A stretch of 28,505 bases of DNA, from NCBI GenBank assembly GCA_003427395.1, contig BFEA01000463.1, positions 510,777 to 539,281 on the forward strand, in the 5' to 3' direction. Within the stretch, counting starts at the first letter, position 1, and the number at the start of each line of letters is the position of its first letter. Positions 11,079 to 20,732 of this stretch are shown piece by piece. The translations under genes were made by a program, and so were the position numbers. Origin of the DNA: Chara braunii (Eukaryota; Streptophyta; Charophyceae; Charales; Characeae). Under the pieces are notes generated by a model. That model saw only the letters and a list, made by a program, of their open reading frames with translations. It did not search any database and had not been told where the DNA came from.

Positions 11079-11904
11079 CAAACAGGGAGAGGACAGCGAG
11101 AGGGAGAGAAAGAGCGAGGGTAGAACTTGAGACAAGTGGATAGTGATAACAATCTGCGGGGTGAGCAGTGACCGCTGCTCCCTTTTGGGAACTCTTGTAA
11201 TTTATTTATTCAATATATGAACTGTTGTGGGCTTTCCTCGAAAGAGACGTTGAAAGGCTAAGGGTTGAAACGTAAAGAGACGGGTCACAGGACAGGGAGA
11301 GAGAGAACAGAGAAAAAGTGTCGGTTGACTGTGAGTCTGATCCTTGATTCTGAACTCCGCACTCTTGCTGATGAATATAAACTGAGACTTATTCGATTCC
11401 TTGCTATGTCCTTATCATAGGTGGAGATCTGCTGTGTAACTGCACCGTTGTGCTTTGTGAAACAGGACTTGGTACAACTAACTGATACTCACGCTGTTTA
11501 GTATCAACCGGGCTCCGTTTCGCTCACTGTAATCCTGGCTGAGCGCTGTAAGCCGAGCCTTTGTTCGACGGAGTAGTCACTCTCGCTGTTCGGGCGCTTA
11601 ACACAGTGTTTAAATCAGTGACAACCTTCTTGTTTACGGCGAGGATGGTTGTCTTTGGATTGCAGCGTCTCGTGCCTTTGACTGTAAACGAAACAATATC
11701 AGATCATTGTAAAAGCGAACAAAATTTTGATCGCAGGATGTTGGTGCTTGTAGCTCTGTGAAGCGGGGGTTTGATCGGCAGTGGAGAACCCTCAATCCTG
11801 CTGATCACCGAGGACCTCGGAAGAGGGTGCGGCGAGTGACAGGCGCCGTTGCCCTTGGCTTCGGTGAACTGCAGTTGACCCCTCCCAGGGTTTCCTCACA
11901 ACTT

Positions 11905-11922
11905 TGGCGCCGTTGCCGGGGA
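11905..11922 (+). promoter_or_regulatory. Primer-binding site, tRNA-Asp type
   Basis: TGGCGCCGTTGCCGGGGA is the 18-nt complement of the 3' end of plant tRNA-Asp including its CCA, the primer used by Athila-type elements. It begins 4 nt after the LTR end at 11900. Beyond 18 nt the match to the tRNA stops. Confidence 0.88.
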
Positions 11923-12548
11923 GGGGATTGCAACCCCAAGGCCGCGGCCTTCCTTAATTAACGGGGGTGCGCGGGCTGATTAGTCCATGCACTAATAATT
12001 TCGTTTTCTTGATCAGTTCTGTTTTTAATTAATTTTTGAATTAGTTTTTTTTAGATATCTCATAATCCGCGGATTTTCTCGCGAAGAACGCACAGACCAA
12101 AGTTCGGCCTCTCGAGGAGGCGAACGTTATGAGTCGTATCTTGCTGAAACCTAACGGTCAGATTTTGAGATAATGAATTTTCTTCAAGTTCCTATTTATT
12201 AATTTGGAATTTTCAGTTTTCTTTTTTTAATTTTTGCGGAAAATTGGTTCATTATTTTGGAATGACCCCTGGACCAAATTTGTTTAGTTTATTTTTTTTG
12301 TCGTTCTGACACCTTGGACGGGGCAAACAGAGGTAGTTAGAGGCAAGAACGGTATGTAACAGCTAATAAAAAGAGATAAAACAAAAATTAAAAATATAAT
12401 TTCTTTTGAATTTCGTGTAAAATACTGTAAAAGGGATTAAGAAAAAGTGATCCGTCAAGGTTATCTCATATTTTGAGTGGAGTTAACGAAAAAATTTGGG
12501 GAAGGGACGAGTTTATGAGGTGAGCGTGCGGTTGCGCAAGAAGCTCCC

Positions 12549-12577
12549 AAAACCCTAGTTAGTTAAACCCTAATTAG
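12549..12577. promoter_or_regulatory. Two telobox-like motifs
   Basis: AAAACCCTAG at 12549 and AAACCCTAATTAGGGG at 12565 match the plant telobox core AAACCCTA. The second is also palindromic (CCCTAATTAGGG). Teloboxes are known cis-elements of plant promoters; activity here is unproven. Confidence 0.3.
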
Positions 12578-12784
12578 GGGAAGACTTATACGGGGTTTTT
12601 GAGTCCGATAACAACCTCGAAGAAGAAGCTAATATATGTGAAACATTTTGCCTTTTGTATTTTAGGCATTTTTCCTTTTTGTATAATTAATTTAAAGAAA
12701 ATGTTAAGAATAGGGAAAAAGAATTAATTAAAATTTATTTTATTTCTAAAAATTATGATGTCCTTTCTTTCGGGTTGTTGAGTT

Positions 12785-13040
12785 AGGGGCGGAAGCTCCG
12801 AACCCCATCCCCACAGGGGGAGGGAAGATGCTGCCCAAGTTTTTAGAAAATTTGTAAAGTATTCCGAATTAATTAGGAAATAATTAGGGAACATACTGAA
12901 AAATCGGTTAAAAATAAAATAATTTTTTTTCTTTGATATTTTTACCCTTTTGCTATTCTCCTTCGGCGGCTATTTTGAGGCCTTCGGCCACACCCCATCC
13001 CCATGGGGGGAGGCGAAGTGTTGCCAAAATTTTGGGGGGC
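12785..13040. repeat. Pair of diverged direct repeats with GC-rich hairpin
   Basis: Segments near 12790-12845 and 12980-13035 share ACCCCATCCCCA, a G-run with GAGG, and TGTTGCCAAA or TGCTGCCCAA. The CCCCATCCCCATGGGG core of the second can fold on itself. They stand out against the AT-rich leader. Confidence 0.5.
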
Positions 13041-13678
13041 GAGCGATTTTGTCTAAAGATATGTACAAGGGATATAAGTGTATGTAAAATAAGAAAGGGG
13101 GTGTATCTTATGTAAATGAAATTATTGTAAATTAAATAGAGTTAAATACAAAAAAATATTGGCGGAAAGAGAAACACGTTTGCCGCGCTACTCTCTAGGG
13201 AAAACTTTGCATGCCTCTAGGCAGTGGTCGTGGGCCAGTGGGTTTCTAGAAGATAAAAGTAATTTTTATTTATTTAAATTCATTAAAATTCTCTTAAAAT
13301 ATTAGAATGGCTTAGAAAAATAGGGGAAAGAAGGTTACGGCCTTCTAAATTTGGTACTTAGACAGAGGGGGACATTTGTACTCTTGAGGGGTGACCGGAG
13401 TAGTCGGAGGCGGCGTTCCCTCGAGCAGGGCATGCGCCTTCTATTCGAGGGAACTCGACTATAGAACCTGTTGCCTTGTTTAGAGTCGGGGCTCCGCCCT
13501 GTAGCGCCATAGGGGACCTTTGGATAGTTAGGAGATAGATCGACAGCGTGATATCGGGGCTCCCAACGAAGGAGGTGAAGCGCTGCCGGAATTCCCTTAG
13601 AATCGACGAACCTTCTTCTCCTATCTTTCACTTTCTCTACCCATCCCTCTTGCTGCGTTCTCCCTAGTCGACAGTTGG

Positions 13679-14731
13679 ATGTGGCCGTGAGCGCGAGTAG
13701 AGGTCTATGAGGCCACCATCGACTGCGACTTGGAGCCTCCTGAACTCATAGAAGGGGATCTGGTGGAGCTCACGATCCCCGGGCGCATCATTCGACACGT
13801 TGACGGCCAGTTTGCGTGGAGGTCCATAATCCTGTCAGAGGAGGTGTGGCTTTGGACGCACAGAGAGCGCTAGCCTCGGCAAGGAGTGGGCATAGTGAGG
13901 GCCTACTTGTACTTAGGACCGGGCGCGGTTACGGAGGCCGTGCTGAGCCTCGCGACGACAGGGACTAGTGGCGCGGTTAGCAGGGCGAAACGCTACCTGA
14001 GGGAAGAGGTAGCTGCCTTCTAAGAGGAGGACTCGAGCGACCCGTTGACCGTATTCCATGGGCGCCCTCCTCTAGATATCACGGGCGAGCTGGTGGTAGC
14101 ACGGGACGAGTTTTTCCCGTACAGCGTTAGGAGTCTGCGGGCGACAGTTCCAACGTTCGTAGTAGAGAGCGTCTTTGGAGGCATTGGTGGAGTGTTCGAA
14201 ACATACCTAGCCTATCAGGATCTCAAGATCCTAGCGAGAAGGCCTGTCGACCTCGACTACATCTATTATTCGCTCGCGACCGGTGGGCTTCGTTGGGGTG
14301 ACGAGAGGGTTCAACTTATAGAGCTGATCAGCTCGATAGACGACGAGTGACCCCAGTCTCCGTGCGTTTGGGATTGGCTAGACCGTGAGCTCCAAGCAGG
14401 CCCTGAGTACGTGACCTGCATTGGGCGGCTCTTCTCGGACGACTGGGGGAGCTGGTGGAGTGAGGACGTCGGGCGACCTTTGATATACGGCCATCAGTTG
14501 GCGGAGTACTACCAGGCTATAGGACAGGCCCCATACCGCGTCGAGGACGAGTTTGACGATGAGGGTTGGGGGCGAGTGGACAATGAGGACGCCTGGGAGC
14601 TAGACTGGGTCGACCCAGGGAGTGAGGTGGACGAGGAGGAGATTGACGTTACAGACGCCCACTTCCCCAGGATAGGAGTAGCTGTCCGGGCGTAGGAGGC
14701 AGAAGAGCGCATTAGGGAGGCGGTTGAGTGA
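13679..14731 (+). pseudogene. Accessory module copy 1 (unrecognised protein, acidic C-terminus)
   Basis: One reading frame from ATG at 13679 to TGA at 14729 stays coherent but is broken by TGA 13688, TAG 13871, TAA 14021, TGA 14348 and TAG 14693. The encoded order is: an N-terminal beta-like region ending in VWLWTHRER, a GVGIVRAYLY segment, then DEFFPYSVRSLRATVP and a helical region ending in RVQLIELISSI, then GHQLAEYYQAIG, and finally a strongly acidic tail with EEEID. The same order recurs in copies 2 and 3, which is why I read through the stops as decay. No signal peptide, membrane segment or known domain is visible. It sits first after the leader and ahead of gag, an unusual place for extra retroelement genes. 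Function unknown. Confidence 0.6.
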
Positions 14732-14756
14732 GCCTAGCTACTGATATCGGCGGATA

Positions 14757-15865
14757 GTGGAGAGCAGATCGATGATAGAGCAGGCCAGTGGAGTGGAGCT
14801 TCAGATCGACGACGCTAGATGGCCTAAAAATCCAGAGACGGTAGCGCTAGGCAAGGTGGCGCTGGATCTGCCGGCCAGAGGGATTTCCGCGGATGCGATA
14901 GAGAGCCGATGGTCATCGACGGTGTTGGGCCCAGACGTACACTTGTGGACGTATGTCATCGAGACGTTTGAGCTAGACAGTCAGAGGTGGCGACGACCAG
15001 GCACGACTAGCATAGAGATAGTGGGCCACATTTACTACTCGCGGGAGGTGCTAGCCATAGTCTATTTTCACGGCATTGTTCACGATCATTGGTGAGAGGA
15101 GCAGAGCGCGAGGAGGCTCGAGCGGACTCCGCGCGGGGCGAGGTAGAGCGGCTGCACGGGGGTGTTCGGAGAGTGACGAGGACCTTGAGGATTGGAGGAC
15201 ACTTCCCATATCCTAGCAGTCGACTGCGTGTGACACTTCCGTGCTGTGTGGCAGAGGAGCTTTGGGGACTTAGACGTCTGGGTGAGATCTACTTTGCGGC
15301 TCTTGACTTGGACGTCCTTTGTCGAGGGTACGCTGACAGAGACTGGGTACTGTATGCGCAGTTTATAGTGGGGCCGCTTGTAGGCGAGCGAGGGCTCCAG
15401 TTGATTGAGTTTCTGCGGGCCATTGTACCTACCGGGAGCTCAGACCTGTATTCTCTGTACCAGCCCCTAGCCTTCTGGACGGCTCTAAAGAGAGAGGCTC
15501 GGAGGCCAACTGATCATTTAGCTGGTGTGGGACAGTTGCTAGCCGAGACTCGTGAGGAGAGGCCGAGCCACCTCATCTCGACCCGGGAGGTTGAGGAGTA
15601 TTACCAGCAGGCATATCCAGAGGCTGACGATCTTGCGTGGTACGCCGAGGATCGGGATTGGGAGGACTTGGATGACATAGACCCTTGGGGCGACCAGGAC
15701 GGGGATTGGGGAGATCTGGCGCGGGCTGAGCAACAGGAGCAGGTAGGCGGAGAGGCGCCGCAGGAGGACGGTTGGGGTCATCTCCTTCAAGCCGAGGGGC
15801 AGGAGGATATCCCATGGTGGGAGAGGGTAGATGAGGACACAGATGAGGATATGCCAGATGCATGA
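14757..15865 (+). pseudogene. Accessory module copy 2 (unrecognised protein, acidic C-terminus)
   Basis: Two overlapping frames, 14757-15095 (in-frame ATG at 14772) and 15089-15865, together cover the module. A one-base loss near 15089 probably split a single gene. The N-terminal part has VHLWTYVI and an IEIVGHIYYSRE segment. The second part has GGHFPYPSSRLRVTLP, GERGLQLIEFLRAI, HLAGVGQLL, a TREVEEYYQQAYPE stretch and a tail very rich in Asp, Glu and Trp that ends DEDMPDA. Every block has a counterpart in copy 1 in the same order. The 258-codon second frame is the longest intact piece of the family here. No fold was recognised. An acidic, Trp-bearing tail suggests a disordered interaction region, which is inference only. 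Confidence 0.65.
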
Positions 15866-15913
15866 GACGACTAGAGGCAAGGCATATCCAAGTGAGGTTT
15901 AGAGAAGGGGGTA

Positions 15914-16159
15914 GTGGAGAGTATGGCAGACTGGGATATACTGAGGGTGACTCTTTCCCTGCTACGAGATAGGACGGGTGGCTGGGAAGGAGAGGCCTTA
16001 GAGATTGTTGAGCGACAGATCGGACTCATGACGGAACATGCCCTAGAGATACGGAGGAGCCAGAGGTACGTCGAGTTTACTATCTACTTCCATGAAGCAG
16101 AAGGGAGAGCGCACAACACCTACTCGACCATACTGGACCTGAGTGCGAGAGTTGTATGA
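15914..16159 (+). CDS. Small helical accessory frame, unrecognised
   Basis: An 81-codon frame with GTG at 15914 and ATG at 15923; ATG is the likelier start in a eukaryote. It encodes a charged, mostly helical peptide containing IVERQIGLM, RRSQRYVEFTIYF and a closing TYSTILDLSARV. The last part resembles FYDILELSA in the frame at 17619, so this may be a truncated member of that second family. A short continuation in another frame follows the stop. Function unknown. Confidence 0.35.
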   Translation: MESMADWDILRVTLSLLRDRTGGWEGEALEIVERQIGLMTEHALEIRRSQRYVEFTIYFHEAEGRAHNTYSTILDLSARVV

Positions 16160-16276
16160 GGAGTTAGCAACGTCGAGATACAGGGTGCATCGGAGGGAGT
16201 AGATTGATGTTGATCGAGAGTCGGAGAGGAGATAAGGAGTGACTCAGTGGCCTGGTTAACTTATGTTCTCTCATGA

Positions 16277-16987
16277 GAGTCCGAATCGTATAGTGTAAGG
16301 AAGCTTGTGGGACCCAGAGAGACGGCGGTTGGATACGACATTCCACTTCCTNTGGCGTTAGAAGGGACAGGGCGTGTTCCGATACGATACTTGGGAACGT
16401 GGCTCGCAGAGGGACTCTTCCTTTGGACAGTGATACTACGAGACGAACGACCCGAGGGGACTCATGATCTAGAAGGGGTCGGACATCTGATAGCGGATAG
16501 AGCACACGATTTAGAGATAGGAGTGACGCTCGCAGGGGCGAGCAGGAGTTGGTGGAGAAGCGAGTCGTTGGCTAGAGTGATCATTAACCAGCAACTAGCG
16601 AGACTCTCCGGGGGGAGGACGCGCTGGAGCCACTTGGTATACTGTCCTCCGCACCCGACCCTCTTTCCGCGAGAGGATTGGCGATTCGGACTTCCTGCCT
16701 TCGTGATAGGGCAGACCTATGAGAGTATAGAACGTTTGAGTAGAGCAGTGGACCACACGCTTTACGCGCTCTGGGAGGGCTTAGCGCCCTGTTTGAGGGA
16801 AGTATACTACGCCATTTGTGTGAGGTGGGGACCACCCAGTAGAGAGACGCTTGACGACATCATAGATGTTACAAGCTGGGTGGACTGTCTGAGGCCAGTT
16901 GATCTGATTAGGTACTGCAGGAGACGAGCGGAGATCGACTACGTGGGGATAAAGGATGTGAGGTTTCTCTTCGAGGCCGCAGCTTAG
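16277..16987 (+). CDS. Accessory module copy 3 (unrecognised protein, no acidic tail)
   Basis: One frame is open from 16277 (after TGA) to the stop at 16985, with an ambiguous base N in one codon near 16352. No convincing ATG opens the frame, so the start is uncertain. Visible blocks are LFLWTVILRDE, HDLEGVGHLIADR, SWWRSESLAR, LFPREDWRFGLPAFV, LREVYYAICVRWGPPSRE and DLIRYCRRRAEI, matching copies 1 and 2 in order. It ends where the others continue into the acidic tail, so either the tail was lost or the protein differs. At about 235 residues it is the least broken copy. Cellular role unknown. Confidence 0.55.
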   Translation, partial: ESESYSVRKLVGPRETAVGYDIPLPXALEGTGRVPIRYLGTWLAEGLFLWTVILRDERPEGTHDLEGVGHLIADRAHDLEIGVTLAGASRSWWRSESLARVIINQQLARLSGGRTRWSHLVYCPPHPTLFPREDWRFGLPAFVIGQTYESIERLSRAVDHTLYALWEGLAPCLREVYYAICVRWGPPSRETLDDIIDVTSWVDCLRPVDLIRYCRRRAEIDYVGIKDVRFLFEAAA

Positions 16988-16990
16988 GGA

Positions 16991-17532
16991 ATGTCGGGGA
17001 GGACGGCCACAGTGATGCGTGTAGGAGAGCAACTGGTAAGCACAGGGTACACTGTAACAGTACTTCTCCGAACGTACGTAGAAGAGGACTTGACGGCAAG
17101 GGAGTGCCGACAATGAGCCAGAGATTAGATCCACGAGCATAGAGCTGATGTACTGACGCGGGTGACTTTCCAGACCTCGATTTTCTATGAGATGATGATA
17201 TGGTCCATAGCTATATGCGTGCGGAGCACTTCCACGCCGAGACGGTAGCGGAGGCTAGAGCAAGGATGAGAGGATGAGCTGGAAAAAGATGAAGACTGAG
17301 TATGGAAGAGGAGAGTGACGTCGTCGGAAGAGTGAGAGAGCGCATTAAAAAACCGCTTTTGAACCAGGTAAAGGAGTTGGGAAACAAGTTAAGGGAGATC
17401 TGGTCGTGCCAGGATGAGAGCAAGTTGCGTAGGGTTGAGCTCGTGACGAGAGAGTTAGAGAATCTGTTTAGGGAGGAAAGAGAGATTATCCAGGCGTGGA
17501 GATCAGACTTTCTGGAGAGGGTGAAGGCTTGA
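16991..17532 (+). pseudogene. Possible degraded copy of the second accessory family
   Basis: An ATG at 16991 opens a 41-codon frame starting MSGRTATVMRVGEQ, similar in its first residues to MSGTALHTTDRYS of the frame at 17619. After stops and frame changes there is a helical piece with HFHAETVAEARARM, then a clean 76-codon frame at 17302-17532 of alternating charged helix (NQVKELGNKLREIWS, RELENLFREEREII). That helix has the same spacing of Asp-Glu and Leu as residues 120-165 of the 17619 product. I read the whole as one eroded copy. The similarity is weak and could be shared helix composition only. Confidence 0.35.
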
Positions 17533-17618
17533 AGCGTATCATGCGAAGGAACTAGTGAGAGGTCTGCAGAGGCCGTGACAAGGGAGGACAAGGTAACGCA
17601 GGGAGGTAGTGACAGAAC

Positions 17619-18550
17619 ATGAGCGGGACTGCACTACACACGACGGATCGGTACTCATTGCATGTGGTAGGGAGACTGGACGGACCATTGGTGTTAGTGA
17701 TCGTAGAGCTCCAGCTCCATACCCGCCTGTGCATAGTTGAGGAGGCAGAGTGTGTCCGCCGTGTGCTGCGTGAGGCCAGGGGGACAGGACTTTGGATTGG
17801 AATGGAAGGAGGACGGAGGATAAAATACGTACTCCGAGTAACACCCTTCGAAGGGCGGTCGCGGATAAGGGCATGGTACGAGACGACCAGAGAGGCTGAG
17901 AGGTTGAAGATAAGCGAAGCCAGGAATGCTGGAGAGTTAGGGAGAGTTGTAACAGACAGTGCCATACTCAGGGTGCTAGCCGCTCACGATCGGTACTGGA
18001 AGGAGTCGATAAAGACTTTGAAGGTCATAGAAGATAGTAGAGATGAGGAGGATTTTGAGACATTCTATGACATTTTGGAGCTGTCGGCGATGAGGTTACG
18101 AGTGGCTATAGCAGGTGCTAGACAGATGACCTCATAGCTGTTTGGGAGTTGAAGGAGGAGAAATAGAGGTTGGAAGCTCTTGGAAAGAAAGTACAAGTCA
18201 GAAAGGTGGGCGAGCAACTTTGGATGGCAGTAGGAGGAGAGCTTCCACCTTCAGCACGCTACCCGATTCAGGACGGGCTTGGAGACCTAGCAAGGAGGGC
18301 GGAGTTAGACGCTTGAAGGCTCTTGAGGGGTGTTGATCAGGAGACATTGGCTAGGCTTGGGACTGCGATCAGCCACAGGTGTAGGGATCCCGTCACGGGT
18401 ATACTGCAGATCCGGAGAGGCGCGGCCTTGTTGGCCGATCCCGAAGAGCAGGTCTACCTAAACACAGGGATTCTCGGGATAGAGGGAGAGCACGAGATCC
18501 GCGACCGGAACCGAGTACAGGTGGTAGTGATCAGGGCAATCGAGAGCTAG
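17619..18550 (+). pseudogene. Second accessory gene, unrecognised helical protein
   Basis: ATG at 17619 opens a 172-codon frame to TAG at 18135. A one-base frame change near 18125-18135 leads into a frame that continues with LKEEK, a stop, GEQLWMAVGGELPPSARYP, a second stop near 18314, and then the 75-codon end at 18323-18550. The full gene would encode about 310 residues. The first 60 residues look beta-like (LVLVIVELQLHTRLCI, LWIGMEGGRRIKYVLRV) and the rest helical and charged. No Cys/His cluster, membrane span or signal peptide is seen. It lies immediately upstream of the 25-bp repeats and gag, so it belongs to the accessory block of the element. Function unknown. Confidence 0.45.
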
Positions 18551-18585
18551 GGTTGGTGACGAGCGTGAACCGTGACAAGGAAACT

Positions 18586-18687
18586 TGTCCGGTCTGCGAG
18601 TTTTGAAACTGGTCCGGGCTGCGAGTTCCGTCACAGGTCCAGGCTGCAGCAATTGTCATAAGTCCGGGCTGTAACACCCGGCGAGAG
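18586..18687 (+). repeat. 25-bp tandem repeat, four units, just upstream of gag
   Basis: A TCCGGGCTG-like core starts at 18588, 18613, 18638 and 18663, an exact 25-nt spacing. Units vary mainly in their AT-rich halves. The array ends about 27 nt before the gag ATG at 18714. Confidence 0.8.
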
Positions 18688-18713
18688 TGCCTAACTGCGT
18701 CTTCTGGTGGCCT

Positions 18714-20732
18714 ATGGAACCAGACATGATGGGGCCACAACCGACCACGGCCGAGACATGAGAGGAGTACAGGACATCGCCCAACCGAGCTCTGAGGGAT
18801 CTGAAGGAACGAATTAGGCGGGACGCACCTCTGAGATGGGATGACCAAACCAATGACGGAGAGCCCGACGTAATGGGCGAGCCGGTCGTGACGGAGCCGC
18901 AGGAGGCACTGAAGACGGGAACCTCGAGCGGTCGACGAGAAGCGANGAGACGACGCTCCCCCGAGTACGAGCGGAGGGACACCATAGCGGATAGGCACAG
19001 AGACGACTGGNNAGAGAGNTCNAGGGATTCCTATTGGAGGGACAGAGATAGAGACAGAGCGCCGCTCAGGCGAGTCTTCGACCCTCAGACAGGGGAGTCG
19101 CATCCGGTCCCTTACGAGAGCAAGGACCGCTATATTATTACGCACAAGGCCTCTGAGCCACCTACTTTTAGGGGTTACGGCATCACAAAATATCTGGAGA
19201 AGTGGGAGCTTCATGCAAGTCGGAGTCAAAGGTCAGAGGAAGAGATTATAGAGAACTTTCTATTTAATGTGGACCCAAGTCTCGGTAGGGAAGTTAAAGA
19301 AGTTCGACCGAAGGATGGGAAATGGACTACGTACAAGAAGAACCTCGTTGAGCTTTAGAAATTGGAGGATAACAAGTACTCCATCAAGGACCTTGAGACG
19401 ATGACTCAAGATGAAGATGAGAGCGTACGGGCATTTGGGATGCGTTTCCAGAAGATCTCCGACGTGCTGATGAAGAAGGGGAAGATCTCAGAGGTCGAGC
19501 GCTGTACTATCTTCATCAGACACCTGTCCAAAGGTAGACAAAAGAGTATAGTTAGAGATCTTCCGCGTGACAAGCTTGACTTCCCAGAAGTCCTAAAGCT
19601 CGCGATAAAGGCAGTGGCAGATGACTACAAAGACTTGGTGTGGAGAAGGATGAGGAGACGTGACTTTTTCCTCTACAAGGAGTATGTCACCGATAGATGT
19701 CCAAATTTTAAGGACCATCCCTGGTCGGAGAAGAATGAAGCCGTGGCCGAAGAAGTGAAGGAGATAAGGGACATGGTAAAGGGATTGACAAGACAGGTTA
19801 TATAAATTGTAACCACCACAGGAGCCACTGCATACCGGGACAAGCCTGGAGGGCCATATTCACTTCGCTGGGACCGGAGGAACATTGATTCCTGGAGGAG
19901 TGTTGAGGATAAAAATCCTCGAACACTAACTGATTATCGTACGAGGGAAAGGGAGAGAGACGATGAGCCATGGCGACGTAGGGATGATGAGATAGACCGG
20001 GACCGCAAGATTCGCGAGACATATGAGCGTGCTAGGAGACTGGATGACTACTCGCGTAGCTCTCGCTATGAGCCTGACGGGGGTAGAAGCGACTCTCGAG
20101 GCCGATGGGAGTCGGATCAGGGCCGGCGGGATGGATACAGGGATGGTAGATATGAGATATTGGACCGCGATGGACGTAGAAATGACAGATATGAATGGTC
20201 GGATCGAGACGGATACAGGGATGGTAGATATGAGAGATCGGACCACGATGGGCATAGAGACGACAGATATGAGAGGTCGGATCGAGACGGATACAGAGGC
20301 GGCAGATATGAGAGAGGGGATCGAGCCGATGATTCACGCGGGCGGTACGACCGAGGAGACCGGCGCGATGATTCACGCGGGCGATACGAATACGGAGACC
20401 GCCAAAATGATTCGCGCGGCCGGAATGAGAGAGGGGGACATGGCGCTTCGGCTGACCCGTATCTGAAGTCCCCTGACCCGAGAGCAGCGAGAGGTTCGAC
20501 CTCCAGAGCCGCAGACGACTGGCCACCCACATCCAGGAACTCTTGCGTTTACTGCAGGGGGGATGATCATATCAAGAGAGATTGCCCGGACCTCAAACGA
20601 GCAATAGATGAAGGCATTGTCGTGCTTGATGACCGCAAGTACGTCAAATGGGCAGATGATCTGGGAGACGTATCGATGTTCCCCTTGATGAAGGAGAACG
20701 TCGAAGCAAGGAGAGTAAAGTTGAGTAAATGA
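18714..20732 (+). pseudogene. gag: gag (capsid/nucleocapsid), with three premature in-frame stops
   Basis: One frame runs from ATG 18714 to TGA 20730 (672 codons) but is broken by TGA 18759, TAG 19356 and TAA 19803. The N-terminus is charged and probably disordered. The middle, about 19150-19640, has PPTFRGYGITKYLEKWE, DESVRAFGMRFQKIS and RHLSKGRQKSIVRDLP, the style of a Ty3/Gypsy retrotransposon gag (capsid) domain that assembles virus-like particles in the cytoplasm. Next come Arg/Asp-rich repeats and one CCHC zinc knuckle (C-X2-C-X4-H-X4-C, 20544-20585), which binds element RNA. Three ambiguous bases lie near 19011-19022. The final TGA may also be a mutation, because the protease continues in the same frame. 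Confidence 0.82.
20121..20432 (+). repeat. 39-bp (13-residue) coding repeat in gag, eight units
   Basis: Eight consecutive 13-residue units with consensus SDRDGYRDGRYER lie between capsid and zinc knuckle. Units 6-8 shift to a GDR.DDSRGRYER variant. The period keeps the frame. Such Arg/Asp/Gly/Tyr-rich stretches are low-complexity and often bind RNA; the role here is inference. Because codons are constrained, the other frames are also open, which creates spurious long frames on both strands. Confidence 0.85.

Larger units (their letters stand above)
7320..11900 (+). repeat. 5' LTR (about 4.58 kb, with assembly gap)
   Basis: The LTR starts TGTCAGG at 7320 and ends CCTCACA at 11900, which gives near-perfect terminal inverted repeats (TGTCAGG against TGTGAGG) and the usual TG...CA ends. 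The end is fixed by the primer site 4 nt downstream. The match to the 3' LTR covers 7320-10508; the rest is only in this copy because of the gap and the window end. In the first roughly 130 nt I count nine substitutions between the two LTRs, and the 3' copy has about 20 extra nt near 28073-28095. A small stem (11163-11168 with 11175-11180), followed by an AT-rich stretch, could belong to an RNA 3'-end signal. I could not place a TATA box with confidence. Confidence 0.9.
11923..13678 (+). other. Untranslated leader of the retroelement
   Basis: About 1.75 kb, mostly AT-rich, between primer site and first accessory frame. It contains two telobox-like motifs near 12549-12573 and a pair of related hairpin-bearing repeats near 12785-13040. 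A 98-codon minus-strand frame (13631-13335) has no recognisable product and I treat it as chance. No other gene is visible. In retroelements this position normally carries packaging and dimerisation signals, but none can be pinpointed here. Confidence 0.7.

Noticed and set aside
10403-11152. 249- and 209-codon minus-strand frames spanning the N run
   Set aside because: Almost all codons are undetermined; the frame is open only because N cannot give a stop.
15539-15880. Minus-strand Pro/Leu-rich frames opposite accessory copy 2
   Set aside because: They are shadows of the acidic, Glu/Asp-rich tail encoded on the plus strand.
13679-16987. Accessory modules as an env-like gene
   Set aside because: There is no signal peptide, no transmembrane segment and no cleavage site, and the position is before gag rather than after pol.
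19356-19358. TAG in gag as a programmed readthrough stop
   Set aside because: Two other premature stops lie in the same frame, and all look like transitions from sense codons, so decay is the simpler reading.
20032-20532. Long overlapping open frames on both strands over the gag repeat region
   Set aside because: They follow from the 39-nt coding repeat. Only the gag frame continues into a capsid domain on one side and a zinc knuckle on the other.
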